From contig JAAZDU010000045.1 of the NCBI GenBank assembly GCA_012512665.1, positions 1 through 7,728 of the forward strand: a stretch of 7,728 nt of DNA, given 5' to 3'. The DNA comes from Bacillota bacterium (GTDB lineage: Bacteria > Bacillota > Dethiobacteria > DTU022 > JAAZDU01). Both the position numbers and the translations under genes were made by a program. The notes below the pieces were generated by a model. It did no database searches, was not told the origin of the DNA, and saw only the letters and a list, made by a program, of their open reading frames with translations. Position 1 is the first letter of the stretch, and each line of letters opens with the position of its first letter. This document shows, piece after piece, positions 1-5,948 of this stretch.

Positions 1-21
1 GCAAAAAATACAATCTTTCAC
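1..21 (-). CDS. HIT (histidine triad) family protein, first seven codons only
   Basis: Partial gene cut by the left edge. On the minus strand an AAAAGGAG ribosome binding site (30-37) lies 8 nt before a GTG at 21-19, and the reading frame gives M-K-D-C-I-F-C before the window ends. HIT-family nucleotide hydrolases of the HinT type characteristically begin with this kind of sequence (M-x-D-C-I-F-C), where the two cysteines often bind zinc. The family hydrolyses purine nucleoside phosphoramidates and similar substrates in the cytoplasm. Context supports the call: in many Clostridia, as I recall, a HIT gene follows mtaB on the same strand. Here mtaB points toward it, although about 3 kb of other genes intervenes. 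Seven residues cannot prove homology, so the call rests on motif, ribosome binding site and synteny together. Confidence 0.55.
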
Positions 22-225
22 TAAAGCCACTCCTTTTTTTTCAAACTAGGGCAAGCCTTTTGCTCTTTCTAAGAGACTGAAAATGAGAAAACCTTTATAT
101 AAAAGCTTAAAAAAAGCTTCTTTTTATTAGTATTTTAAACCTGTGTAATCATTATTTCTAGACAGCACCCCTTTTCTCCTGCCCCGCGCATAATTTGGAG
201 CAGTCTTTTTTACTTTCTTACTTTT

Positions 226-234
226 TGCTATAAT
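226..234 (+). promoter_or_regulatory. Extended -10 promoter of the mnmH operon
   Basis: TGCTATAAT is a perfect sigma-A -10 hexamer (229-234) with the TGn extension. The spot 17 bp upstream is only a T-rich run (206-211) with little resemblance to TTGACA, which is typical of extended -10 promoters. Transcription would start near 240-241, giving a leader of about 20 nt that holds little more than the ribosome binding site at 243-252. The rest of 22-259 is A/T-rich and holds no gene that I can see. Confidence 0.65.
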
Positions 235-259
235 AAAGATTCAGGGAGAAGGTGCTTAA

Positions 260-1303
260 ATGCAAAGGCAGCTAACTATTGAGGAGGCACTTCAATTACC
301 TGACGCCCTTTTTATTGATGTGCGCTCCCCGGCTGAGTATGAGAAAGAACATATTGCAGGCGCCATTAACATACCTCTTTTTGATAACGAGGAAAGGAAG
401 CGCATTGGCATCCTCTACAAACATATTAGCAAGGGAGAAGCGCAGAAAGAGGGTTTAAAGATTGCTTCCTCTAAACTGCCAGCCCTGGTCCAAGAGATAG
501 AAAAAGCATCCAGCGGCCGCAAAGCAGTCCTTTATTGCTGGCGGGGTGGCATGCGCAGTAAATCAATTTCTCATATTCTAGATTTGTTAAATATCCCATC
601 CTATCACCTGCTGGGAGGATACAAAGCTTACCGGCGGTACATTTATCAGGCACTACAAAACTATAAGCTTAATCAAAAACTTGTTGTGCTGCACGGGTTA
701 ACAGGGGTCGGCAAAACACGCCTTTTGCAGATGCTGAAAGATGACGGCCAGCCTGTACTGGACCTGGAAAGCCTGGCGGGGCACAGGGGTTCTGTCTTCG
801 GTCACATCGGCCTTCCGCCGCAGACAAGCCAAAAAAATTTTGATGCGCTGCTTTACCAGGAATTGCAGATGCTTTCCCCATACCCGTACTGGATTCTAGA
901 AGGAGAAGGCAAAAAAATAGGCAATATCTTTCTTCCTCCTTTTTTAGTGAAAAGTATGTTAGAAGGGTACCACCTTCTCCTGGAAGCTCCCCTTGAAATA
1001 AGGGTTTCCCGTTTGGTAGAAGAATACACTCCTCTTACGGAAAAAGATAAAAAAAAGGCTTTTGAAGCCCTCGCAACGCTGGCTAACCGCCTTGGCCAAA
1101 AGCGTATCGATATTATGAAAAACTATTTGAGAGAAAACAAGCTGGAACAATTTATCGCCGAATTATGCTGTTATTATTATGATCAGCTTTATCATGATTC
1201 CAAAAAATCTAAAAACCTGTTTCATGCTGTCATCGATGCTTCCTGCCTTGATGAAGCCGCGGACAAGGTTAAAAAATTTATAAAGAATAACTTGCAGCAA
1301 TAA
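260..1303 (+). CDS. mnmH: tRNA 2-selenouridine synthase (MnmH/SelU)
   Basis: Replaces the sulfur of 2-thiouridine at the wobble position of tRNA-Lys, -Glu and -Gln with selenium. The reaction goes through a geranylated intermediate and uses selenophosphate made by SelD. Two domains are visible. The first is an N-terminal rhodanese-like domain (about residues 8-130), with D20-V-R and the active-site loop L-Y-C93-W-R-G-G-M-R-S. The second is a P-loop domain with Walker A GLTGVGKT at 146-153 and the family motif DLESLAGHRGSVFG at 168-181. The length of 347 aa matches the family (E. coli protein about 364 aa). ATG 260 follows an AGGGAGAAGG ribosome binding site by 7 nt. It is the first gene of a three-gene operon; the next start is 17 nt after its stop. 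No selD or selA is in the window, so selenophosphate must be made from elsewhere in the genome. Confidence 0.95.
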   Translation: MQRQLTIEEALQLPDALFIDVRSPAEYEKEHIAGAINIPLFDNEERKRIGILYKHISKGEAQKEGLKIASSKLPALVQEIEKASSGRKAVLYCWRGGMRSKSISHILDLLNIPSYHLLGGYKAYRRYIYQALQNYKLNQKLVVLHGLTGVGKTRLLQMLKDDGQPVLDLESLAGHRGSVFGHIGLPPQTSQKNFDALLYQELQMLSPYPYWILEGEGKKIGNIFLPPFLVKSMLEGYHLLLEAPLEIRVSRLVEEYTPLTEKDKKKAFEALATLANRLGQKRIDIMKNYLRENKLEQFIAELCCYYYDQLYHDSKKSKNLFHAVIDASCLDEAADKVKKFIKNNLQQ

Positions 1304-1319
1304 AAAGGAGGAGAAGAAA

Positions 1320-1697
1320 ATGAACGTCTATGATCGTGCTCATGCCCTGGCACGTGCCATCAAGGAATCACCCCAATTAAAAAAGTACCAGGAGGCCAAG
1401 GAGCGTTTAGATAAAGATTCTGCCGCTAAAGAAATGCTAACCGACTTCAGAAAAAAACAGATGGAAATGCAAAAACAAAAGTTGTCCGGCTTGGAAATAT
1501 CTGAAGAACAAAAAGAACGCCTCTCCAAGCTTTATGAAATTATAAATATGAACTTAACGGTTAAAAACTTTTTGGGCGCTGAAAATCAGCTGCTTGTTAT
1601 GGTTCAGGATATTTACAAGATTATCGGCGAACCCTTAGCCGATACACTGGGCCAAGGACTATCTCCCCTGGAGAAGGAAAACGATGAAGACAAATAA
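1320..1697 (+). CDS. YlbF/YmcA (YheA, UPF0342-like) family protein
   Basis: Small, almost entirely helical, charged protein of 125 aa. The pattern is that of the Com_YlbF family: N-x-Y-D-x-A near the start, then A-I-K-x-S, Y-x-x-A-K, D-F-R-K-K-Q-x-x-x-Q (42-51), L-x-G-L-E-I-S-E-E (55-63), A-E-x-Q-L (87-91) and I-Y-K-I-I-G-x-P-L (98-106). It looks closer to YheA/UPF0342 than to B. subtilis YlbF itself. YlbF and YmcA work with YaaT as an RNase Y specificity factor and affect competence, biofilm formation and sporulation. This protein contains no cysteine, so it cannot carry the cysteine-ligated iron-sulfur cluster reported for that complex. Its specific role is unknown. ATG 1320 follows a strong AAAGGAGG (1305-1312) by 7 nt. 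Its last 14 bases overlap the next gene, which implies translational coupling. Confidence 0.85.
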   Translation: MNVYDRAHALARAIKESPQLKKYQEAKERLDKDSAAKEMLTDFRKKQMEMQKQKLSGLEISEEQKERLSKLYEIINMNLTVKNFLGAENQLLVMVQDIYKIIGEPLADTLGQGLSPLEKENDEDK

Positions 1698-2412
1698 GCT
1701 TGACACCCTGCTCATGGATCTGGACGGCACCCTTTTAAAACTGGATATGGATTCTTTTTTGCCCAAATACATGGACGATGTGGCTGCTTTTGTTAATTAC
1801 GACGGCGGGAAAAAACTTTTCTTGAAAGCCTTCTGGACGGCCAGCCTGGCCATGGTAGAGGATAGCAACCCCCAAAAAACAAATGAAGAAGTTTTTTTTC
1901 ATACCTTCTGCTCCTTGGTTGGCAGCTCCAGGGAAAAATGGCAAGTTTTATTTGAGAGGTACTACCGCGAACGATTTCCCCTCTTGGGGGAATTATCCAC
2001 CTTCGACCCTGTCTCAGTGAAAATTGTAGAAGAAGCCAGGAGAAAAAATTTTTTCCTCGTCCTGGCTACAAATCCTGTTTTCCCCAGGGTGGCCATTGAA
2101 GAACGCTTAAAGTGGGCCGACCTTAAAAGCCATGATTTTGATTTTATTACCAGCTTTGAAAATATGCATTTTTGTAAACCAAATCCAGGCTATTACCGCG
2201 AAATCTTGCAAAAAATCAACAGGTCCCCCCAACAGTGCCTGATGCTAGGTAATGACGCTGTTGAAGATATGGCCGCAGGAGAAATCGGGATTACTACCTA
2301 CCTAGTAGAAGACATGCTGATCGAAAGCAAAAAACAGGCGCCGAAATATGACTTTAGAGGTACTCTGCAAGACTTTCTATCTTTTTTGCAGGATCTTCCC
2401 CCTGCCCTCTGA
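1684..2412 (+). CDS. HAD-superfamily hydrolase (phosphatase-like)
   Basis: Cytoplasmic haloacid-dehalogenase-fold hydrolase of 242 aa with all four catalytic motifs. Motif I is M-D12-L-D14-G-T, with D12 the nucleophile and D14 the general acid/base. Motif II is L-A-T129-N. Motif III is K165 in C-K-P-N-P-G. Motif IV is G-N-D191-A-V-E194-D195, the magnesium site. The long helical cap between motifs I and II (about 20-110) indicates a C1-cap, subfamily I enzyme. The substrate cannot be told from sequence; phosphoglycolate-type or nucleotide-monophosphate phosphatases are possible. The start ATG lies inside the preceding gene, 6 nt after GGAGAAGG (1670-1677), giving a 14-bp overlap. It is the last gene of the operon, with an intrinsic terminator spanning its stop codon. 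Confidence 0.9.
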   Translation: MKTNKLDTLLMDLDGTLLKLDMDSFLPKYMDDVAAFVNYDGGKKLFLKAFWTASLAMVEDSNPQKTNEEVFFHTFCSLVGSSREKWQVLFERYYRERFPLLGELSTFDPVSVKIVEEARRKNFFLVLATNPVFPRVAIEERLKWADLKSHDFDFITSFENMHFCKPNPGYYREILQKINRSPQQCLMLGNDAVEDMAAGEIGITTYLVEDMLIESKKQAPKYDFRGTLQDFLSFLQDLPPAL

Positions 2413-2437
2413 CACCCAGATGGGCACCTTTAATTTT
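2403..2437 (+). terminator. Intrinsic terminator of the mnmH operon
   Basis: TGCCCTCT (2403-2410) pairs with AGA-T-GGGCA (2418-2426), giving eight base pairs with one bulged T (2421) and a 7-nt loop. The sequence after it is CCTTTAATTTT. The stem begins inside the last codons of the HAD gene and its T-tract overlaps the stop codon of the convergent gene at 2430. On the minus strand the flank after the stem is G-rich, so it should act in the plus direction only. Confidence 0.7.
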
Positions 2438-2972
2438 CTTCACTTTCTGACTCAGTTTCAGCTTCTTCCTTAGCCATGACCGGTATCTGGTGTGAAAGCA
2501 CTCTTCCTTGCTGGTCAACAAAAACCCAGAACCCTTCTTCCGTGCCGATGGCTTCCCTATCAACAGTGATTACATGGTAGTAATTTTGACGTGGCGCTAC
2601 TGTTACTCTTACTTCCTGCCCTTCTCGGCCATCTTCCAAATTAATTTTTTCTATTTCACTGTTGACAGCAAAAATTGCCATCTCCATTTCTGCATTAAAG
2701 GGATAATCGGGCAGGGGCAAGTTGAGCTCCTGGGCAAGACGGTGCCAATCCTCATAACTGGTTACTACTTCAAAATAAGTATCGGGTAGTAACTCTCCCC
2801 AGTCAGTAGTAGTAAAGTGCAAGGCGCCATCTTCTTCTTCCAGAGGGGGAACAGTTACCGGGGTAGCACGAAAAAAATTATCATACACTGAGAGCCCTAC
2901 TAATAAAACCAGCAAAAAAAGCAGAGGTAAAAATCTCCGTGCTTCAATAACAAAAAATTTTCTACCTTTCAT
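2430..2972 (-). CDS. Membrane-anchored extracytoplasmic protein, possibly PrcB-like
   Basis: Unrecognised 180-aa protein. A short basic N-terminus (M-K-G-R-K, then R-R at 12-13) precedes one hydrophobic segment at about 14-30. There is no lipobox cysteine, so it is probably an N-terminal anchor with the rest outside the cell. Residues about 66-165 form one small beta-rich domain: a strand and helix (E-V-V-T-S-Y-E-D-W), a P-x-Y-P-F-N segment, a hydrophobic strand M-A-I-F-A-V, and a late strand G-F-W-V-F-V. This order loosely resembles the PrcB C-terminal domain (protease complex subunit), but the match is weak and I infer no function. The tail (169-180) is very acidic. ATG 2972 follows AAGGGGAGGG closely. 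It lies 88 bp downstream of mtaB with no visible terminator between, so read-through is likely. It is convergent with the HAD gene, 17 bp away. Confidence 0.75.
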   Translation of the reverse strand: MKGRKFFVIEARRFLPLLFLLVLLVGLSVYDNFFRATPVTVPPLEEEDGALHFTTTDWGELLPDTYFEVVTSYEDWHRLAQELNLPLPDYPFNAEMEMAIFAVNSEIEKINLEDGREGQEVRVTVAPRQNYYHVITVDREAIGTEEGFWVFVDQQGRVLSHQIPVMAKEEAETESESEEN

Positions 2973-2976
2973 AAAA

Positions 2977-3042
2977 CCCTCCCCTTGTTGCCTGATACCG
3001 GCAGCTATTTTTCCCGTTGCCTAATTCATATGGCGGGGAGGG
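2977..3042 (-). promoter_or_regulatory. Possible ribosome-binding-site-sequestering leader
   Basis: In the minus-strand RNA, CCCTCCCC (3042-3035) is a perfect 8-nt complement of GGGGAGGG (2984-2977), which is the ribosome binding site of the 180-aa gene. The 50 nt between them holds two copies of GGCAAC (3021-3016 and 2992-2987). A GCTGCC (3005-3000) could pair imperfectly with either copy. Alternative pairings around a translation start suggest post-transcriptional control. No known riboswitch class was recognised. Confidence 0.3.
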
Positions 3043-3060
3043 GATTATTATGACTTTTTT

Positions 3061-4401
3061 TTACTTCCTAAGCGGGTTAATTATTTCTCCCACAAAATAA
3101 TCTTTTTTATCCTGAACAAGCTTTACCAACCAAACTTCTCCCCGGGAGGCATCTGGAGCATATACCCTAGTTTTTACATATTGCTCTGTTAAACCCTCTA
3201 AATAATTTCCTTCTTTACTTTCAAAAAGGACAGTTACCATTTTACCCTGCAGTGAGCGACGGTATCTTGCTTCCAGCTCTTTGCCCAGCGCTATCATCTC
3301 TTTACTCCTTTTTTCTTTTTGGACAGCAGGAACTTGTTGCGGAAAAGAGGCAGCAGGAGTATTTTTCCTCGGGGAATACTTAAAAACATGCAGGCGGGCA
3401 AAGGCAACTTCCCTTACAATTTCTTTAGTATGCAAAAATTCCTCTTCGCCCTCCCCCGGGAACCCTACCATGATATCAGAAGTGAGGGCAACACCAGGCA
3501 ATTGCTCTTTTAAATAGTCTGCCAGCATGACAAAGTGAGAAGCACTATAGGGCCTGTTCATTTTTTTTAGAATATTGTCGTCACCGCTTTGCAAAGGAAT
3601 ATGGAGATGGCGGCAAACCTTGCCGTTATTTTTTATTAATTGCACTAGCTCCTGCGTAATATCCCCAGGCTCCAGGGAGCTGAGCCGGATGCGAAAAAGC
3701 CCTTCAATTTTTACCATTTCTGCCAGCAACTGCACCAGGTCAAAAGTCCCGAAATCAGAGCCGTACTTTCCCAGGTGGACACCTGTTAATACGATCTCCT
3801 TATAGCCCGCAGCTACTATTTTTTCTGCTGCCTCCAACGCCTTTTCCAGGGCAAGGCTCCTTACCGGCCCCCTAGCATAGGGAACAATACAGTAGCTGCA
3901 GTATTCCTGGCAGCCTTCTTGAATCTTTATAAAAGCTCTGGTCCTCTCCTGCTGTCGATCCCAGGGCAAGTGATCTAAAAAAACCTGTCTTTCTTCCCGC
4001 GTATCAGCAAAAAAAGGGCGGACCGCCACTCTTTTACCTACTTTTTCCTTAATAGCCTGTGGGAGCCGATGCCTCTCCCTAGTTCCCCACACCAGGTCAA
4101 CCTCTTCTATGCTTGCCAGCTCCTGCGGAGCCACCTGAGAATAACAGCCAACAGCTACTATCATCGCCCCGGGGTGCCGCCTTTTAGTCCTCCTGATAAC
4201 CTGCCTGGACTTGCGATCGCCAACGTGGGTAACGGTACAGGTGTTAATAACATAAACATCAGCCTCTTCCTGGGAATCAACCACCTGAAACCCTTCCTGG
4301 CGAAATACACCTGCCAGGGCCTCTGTATCAGCGTAATTAACTTTACACCCAAGAGTATGAAAGGCCACTCTTGGAACTTTTATTTCTTTTGAACCCGGCA
4401 T
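3061..4401 (-). CDS. mtaB: tRNA t6A37 methylthiotransferase MtaB
   Basis: Radical-SAM enzyme that adds a methylthio group to C2 of N6-threonylcarbamoyladenosine at tRNA position 37, giving ms2t6A, in tRNAs reading ANN codons. The N-terminal UPF0004 domain has the three cysteines of the auxiliary 4Fe-4S cluster: C19 (L-G-C-K-V-N), C55 (N-T-C-T-V-T) and C86 (V-G-C-Y-S-Q). The radical-SAM triad is C164-x3-C168-x2-C171, followed by I-V-P-Y-A-R-G-P-V-R-S. H-I-P-L-Q-S-G (267-273) and D-I-M-V-G-F-P-G-E (309-317) are typical of the family. A TRAM RNA-binding domain occupies about 386-440. The L-G-C-K-V-N start and overall features fit MtaB (B. subtilis YqeV) rather than MiaB or RimO. ATG 4401 follows AGGTGA; the upstream gene rsmE stops 12 bp earlier, so the two are co-transcribed. 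Confidence 0.95.
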   Translation of the reverse strand: MPGSKEIKVPRVAFHTLGCKVNYADTEALAGVFRQEGFQVVDSQEEADVYVINTCTVTHVGDRKSRQVIRRTKRRHPGAMIVAVGCYSQVAPQELASIEEVDLVWGTRERHRLPQAIKEKVGKRVAVRPFFADTREERQVFLDHLPWDRQQERTRAFIKIQEGCQEYCSYCIVPYARGPVRSLALEKALEAAEKIVAAGYKEIVLTGVHLGKYGSDFGTFDLVQLLAEMVKIEGLFRIRLSSLEPGDITQELVQLIKNNGKVCRHLHIPLQSGDDNILKKMNRPYSASHFVMLADYLKEQLPGVALTSDIMVGFPGEGEEEFLHTKEIVREVAFARLHVFKYSPRKNTPAASFPQQVPAVQKEKRSKEMIALGKELEARYRRSLQGKMVTVLFESKEGNYLEGLTEQYVKTRVYAPDASRGEVWLVKLVQDKKDYFVGEIINPLRK

Positions 4402-4413
4402 CGACTCACCTCA

Positions 4414-5178
4414 TTAACCTAAATCTCCATGCTGGAAAAGGGATATGCTAAGAGCTACCAGAGAAGCTGTTTCCGCCCTTAAAATCCTTGGGCCCAGGCC
4501 TACAGTCCGCCATCCCCGGCTTTTAAAATATATAATCTCCTCTTCGCTGTAACCGCCTTCAGGGCCAACAGCAATAACTGCTTTACTTAAGTTATTATCA
4601 CCGGTATGCGTTTCCAGTAAAGCTTTTTTAAAAGTATTTTCTTCTTCTTTTTCCCAGCAAACAAAACGCGCCTTAACATCTGCAAACATCCCTGTCAGCT
4701 CTTCCAGTTGAACGGGCTTAAACAGTTCCGGGAGAAATGACCTGTGAGATTGGGCAGCTGCAGACTCAATAACAACTTTCCACCGGTCCATCTTTTTATG
4801 TTGTTGGTCGGTATGCCAGCGCTTAATAGTTCTGGAAGAGATGAAAGGCACTATCCCTGCCACCCCTATCTCTACAGCCTTTTGTATGACAAAATCCATT
4901 TTATCGCTTTTAAGAAGGGACTGCGCCAGGTAAACCTTGAGGGATGGTTCAGTAACAACAGTAAGCGAACCCTCGAGGCAGACAGCAGCTTCCCGGGGGG
5001 AGGCAAAGGTTAACTGCCCCCTCCATGCTTTCCCCCTGCCGTTGCAGACAATAACAGGATCACCTTTTTGCAGGCGCAAAACTCGGATTAAGTGATGGCG
5101 CTGCACTTCATTAAGCTTTTTTATTAACCCTTCTTTTAAAGGTTCCATCAAGTACACCCAAGGTATCAGAAAATCCAC
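4414..5178 (-). CDS. rsmE: 16S rRNA (uracil1498-N3)-methyltransferase RsmE
   Basis: Methylates N3 of U1498 in 16S rRNA on the assembled 30S subunit, using S-adenosylmethionine. The N-terminal PUA-like part has H-H-L-I-R-V-L-R-L. The C-terminal SPOUT knot has G-P-E-G-G-Y-S and G-L-G-P-R-I-L-R-A-E-T-A, the hallmark of the family. The end H-G-D-L-G matches the E. coli protein's end. The start is uncertain. The frame is open to a GTG at 5265, but that adds 29 residues without family resemblance, has no ribosome binding site, and covers the promoter of the divergent gene. GTG 5178 gives 254 aa, close to the usual 240-250. Family homology begins around I-P-W-V-Y, a few codons further in, where the best-spaced AGGTGG precedes an ATA. 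It is followed by mtaB after 12 bp. Confidence 0.92.
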   Translation of the reverse strand: MDFLIPWVYLMEPLKEGLIKKLNEVQRHHLIRVLRLQKGDPVIVCNGRGKAWRGQLTFASPREAAVCLEGSLTVVTEPSLKVYLAQSLLKSDKMDFVIQKAVEIGVAGIVPFISSRTIKRWHTDQQHKKMDRWKVVIESAAAQSHRSFLPELFKPVQLEELTGMFADVKARFVCWEKEEENTFKKALLETHTGDNNLSKAVIAVGPEGGYSEEEIIYFKSRGWRTVGLGPRILRAETASLVALSISLFQHGDLG

Positions 5179-5191
5179 CTTCTTTTGAAAT

Positions 5192-5209
5192 TGTCCTTGT
5201 TGTCCTTGT
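5192..5209. repeat. Perfect tandem 9-bp duplication upstream of rsmE
   Basis: TGTCCTTGT occurs twice, back to back (5192-5200 and 5201-5209). On the minus strand it reads ACAAGGACA twice, so it carries two AAGGA motifs. The nearer one lies about 15 nt before GTG 5178, which is further than ideal for a ribosome binding site. It lies between the divergent promoter and rsmE, where an operator or leader element would sit. Confidence 0.6.
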
Positions 5210-5233
5210 ACACTTTTTCTACCAATTTTAACC

Positions 5234-5262
5234 TGGACAAATAGCAGGGGATAAGATAAAAT
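5234..5262 (+). promoter_or_regulatory. Sigma-A-type promoter of the ComK-like gene
   Basis: TGGACA (5234-5239) and TAAAAT (5257-5262) are separated by exactly 17 bp, and each has five of six consensus bases. Transcription would begin near 5269, leaving about 35 nt of leader before the GTG at 5304. The position argues against rsmE starting at 5265 in the opposite direction. No clear promoter for rsmE was found on the other strand. Confidence 0.65.
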
Positions 5263-5289
5263 CACAAGTAGAAACGTGTGTTCGATATT

Positions 5290-5297
5290 GCAGGAGG
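5290..5297 (+). promoter_or_regulatory. Ribosome binding site fixing the start at GTG 5304
   Basis: GCAGGAGG ends directly against an in-frame TTG at 5298, which leaves no room for initiation there. The GTG at 5304 has a 6-nt spacer (TTGGCT), which is ideal. The start is therefore placed at 5304. Confidence 0.8.
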
Positions 5298-5303
5298 TTG
5301 GCT

Positions 5304-5912
5304 GTGTATTCCCTTACCACTTTTTCGCAGATAAAAGACAACTTAGCCGCACTCATACCTGTTTATACCAATCAGGGTGGGAATTCAACCCTTATTATAA
5401 CTAAAGGCGGCAAAGAATTGTTGGATGAACGAACAGTAACCTGGATCTTGCACAAGATTGCCCAGCTTTACTTCTTTAATGTTGAGGCAGCCAGAGATCA
5501 CTACGGTTCCCTGCTGGCCAAAGCCAAAAATATCCCTTTGCCTTTTTCTCTCGGCCTAACTATGATACCCCTGCCTCTTAGAAAAGCCCGTGTGCGGGGA
5601 GATAAGACAACGGGCTTCCTGGTGCTGGAAGAGATAGAAAGTATAGAACCCGGAAAAAAGGAAACATGCGTTACCCTACGCTGCCAGAAGCAAATCCCTG
5701 TTTATCTTTCCAGCAAAGTAGCGGAACAGAGGATTAAAGAAGGAAAGCTGGTGCAGCAGCTCTTCACACACCAATTCCTTCCGGGCTACACTTTAACATC
5801 AGACACTTTTGCGCCTGGAGGCCAGCAGCTAGTGGCAGAAAAAGAGGAGATGGAATACCTGGCTAGAACTTTTGTGCAAATATTGTGGCATAAGGCTTCA
5901 CATCTAAAATAA
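5304..5912 (+). CDS. Hypothetical protein, candidate divergent ComK-like regulator
   Basis: Soluble protein of 202 aa with no signal peptide or membrane segment. I do not recognise it with certainty. Its order of features resembles ComK, the competence transcription factor of Bacillus and Listeria (about 190 aa). These are an early strand and short helix, H-Y-G-S at 66-69 (ComK F-F-G-S-S), and a basic stretch then I-P-L-P-L-R-K-A-R at 88-96 (ComK I-F-L-F-P-T with a following R). Next come D100 and G-F (104-105, ComK G-W), a strand I-E-S-I-E, T-C-V-T-L (ComK T-E-V-T-F), I-P-V (ComK L-P-I), E-Q-R-I at 141-144 (ComK E-N-Q-V-Y), and a C-terminal amphipathic helix. ComK binds AT-rich boxes and activates DNA-uptake genes; that this protein does so is inference. 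It has its own promoter, is divergent from rsmE and convergent with dnaJ, and sits where prmA is expected. Confidence 0.8.
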   Translation: MYSLTTFSQIKDNLAALIPVYTNQGGNSTLIITKGGKELLDERTVTWILHKIAQLYFFNVEAARDHYGSLLAKAKNIPLPFSLGLTMIPLPLRKARVRGDKTTGFLVLEEIESIEPGKKETCVTLRCQKQIPVYLSSKVAEQRIKEGKLVQQLFTHQFLPGYTLTSDTFAPGGQQLVAEKEEMEYLARTFVQILWHKASHLK

Positions 5913-5918
5913 TCAAGG

Positions 5919-5948
5919 AAAAACAAAGGGGGGTGTTACTTACCCCCC
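5919..5948 (-). terminator. Intrinsic terminator of dnaJ, overlapping its last codons
   Basis: On the minus strand GGGGGGT (5948-5942) pairs perfectly with ACCCCCC (5934-5928) around a 7-nt loop, followed by TTTGTTTTT. The 5' arm is made of the last sense codons of dnaJ (Leu-Gly-Gly) and the TAA stop lies in the loop. The plus-strand flank after the stem is not T-rich, so the convergent ComK-like gene has no evident terminator of its own here. Confidence 0.85.

Noticed and set aside
48..66. AGGGCAA/TTGCTCT imperfect hairpin
   Set aside because: Seven pairs including a G-T wobble, no proper T-tract, and no conserved context to support a function.
103..125. AAGCTT-A5-AAGCTT hairpin followed by C and five T, resembling a plus-strand terminator
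   Set aside because: The only gene to the left appears to run on the minus strand, so there is nothing for it to terminate. The stem is short and A/T-rich in an A/T-rich spacer, so chance is likely.
2508..2789. Open frame of 93 codons on the plus strand
   Set aside because: It lies wholly antisense to the 180-aa membrane protein, has no ribosome binding site, and its composition fits a shadow frame.
2970..3060. Known riboswitch upstream of the 180-aa gene, considered because of GC-rich paired segments
   Set aside because: The segment is too short and lacks the conserved core of the classes I know, such as cyclic-di-GMP or cobalamin.
3050..3100. Sixteen-residue reading frame on the plus strand with a GGGGAGGGG ribosome-binding-site-like sequence 6 nt upstream
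   Set aside because: It is antisense to the mtaB end, has no visible promoter, and its apparent ribosome binding site is better explained as the complement of the next gene's ribosome binding site.
4069..4392. Open frame of 107 codons on the plus strand
   Set aside because: It is antisense to the N-terminal cluster-binding domain of mtaB, with no ribosome binding site and no recognisable motif.
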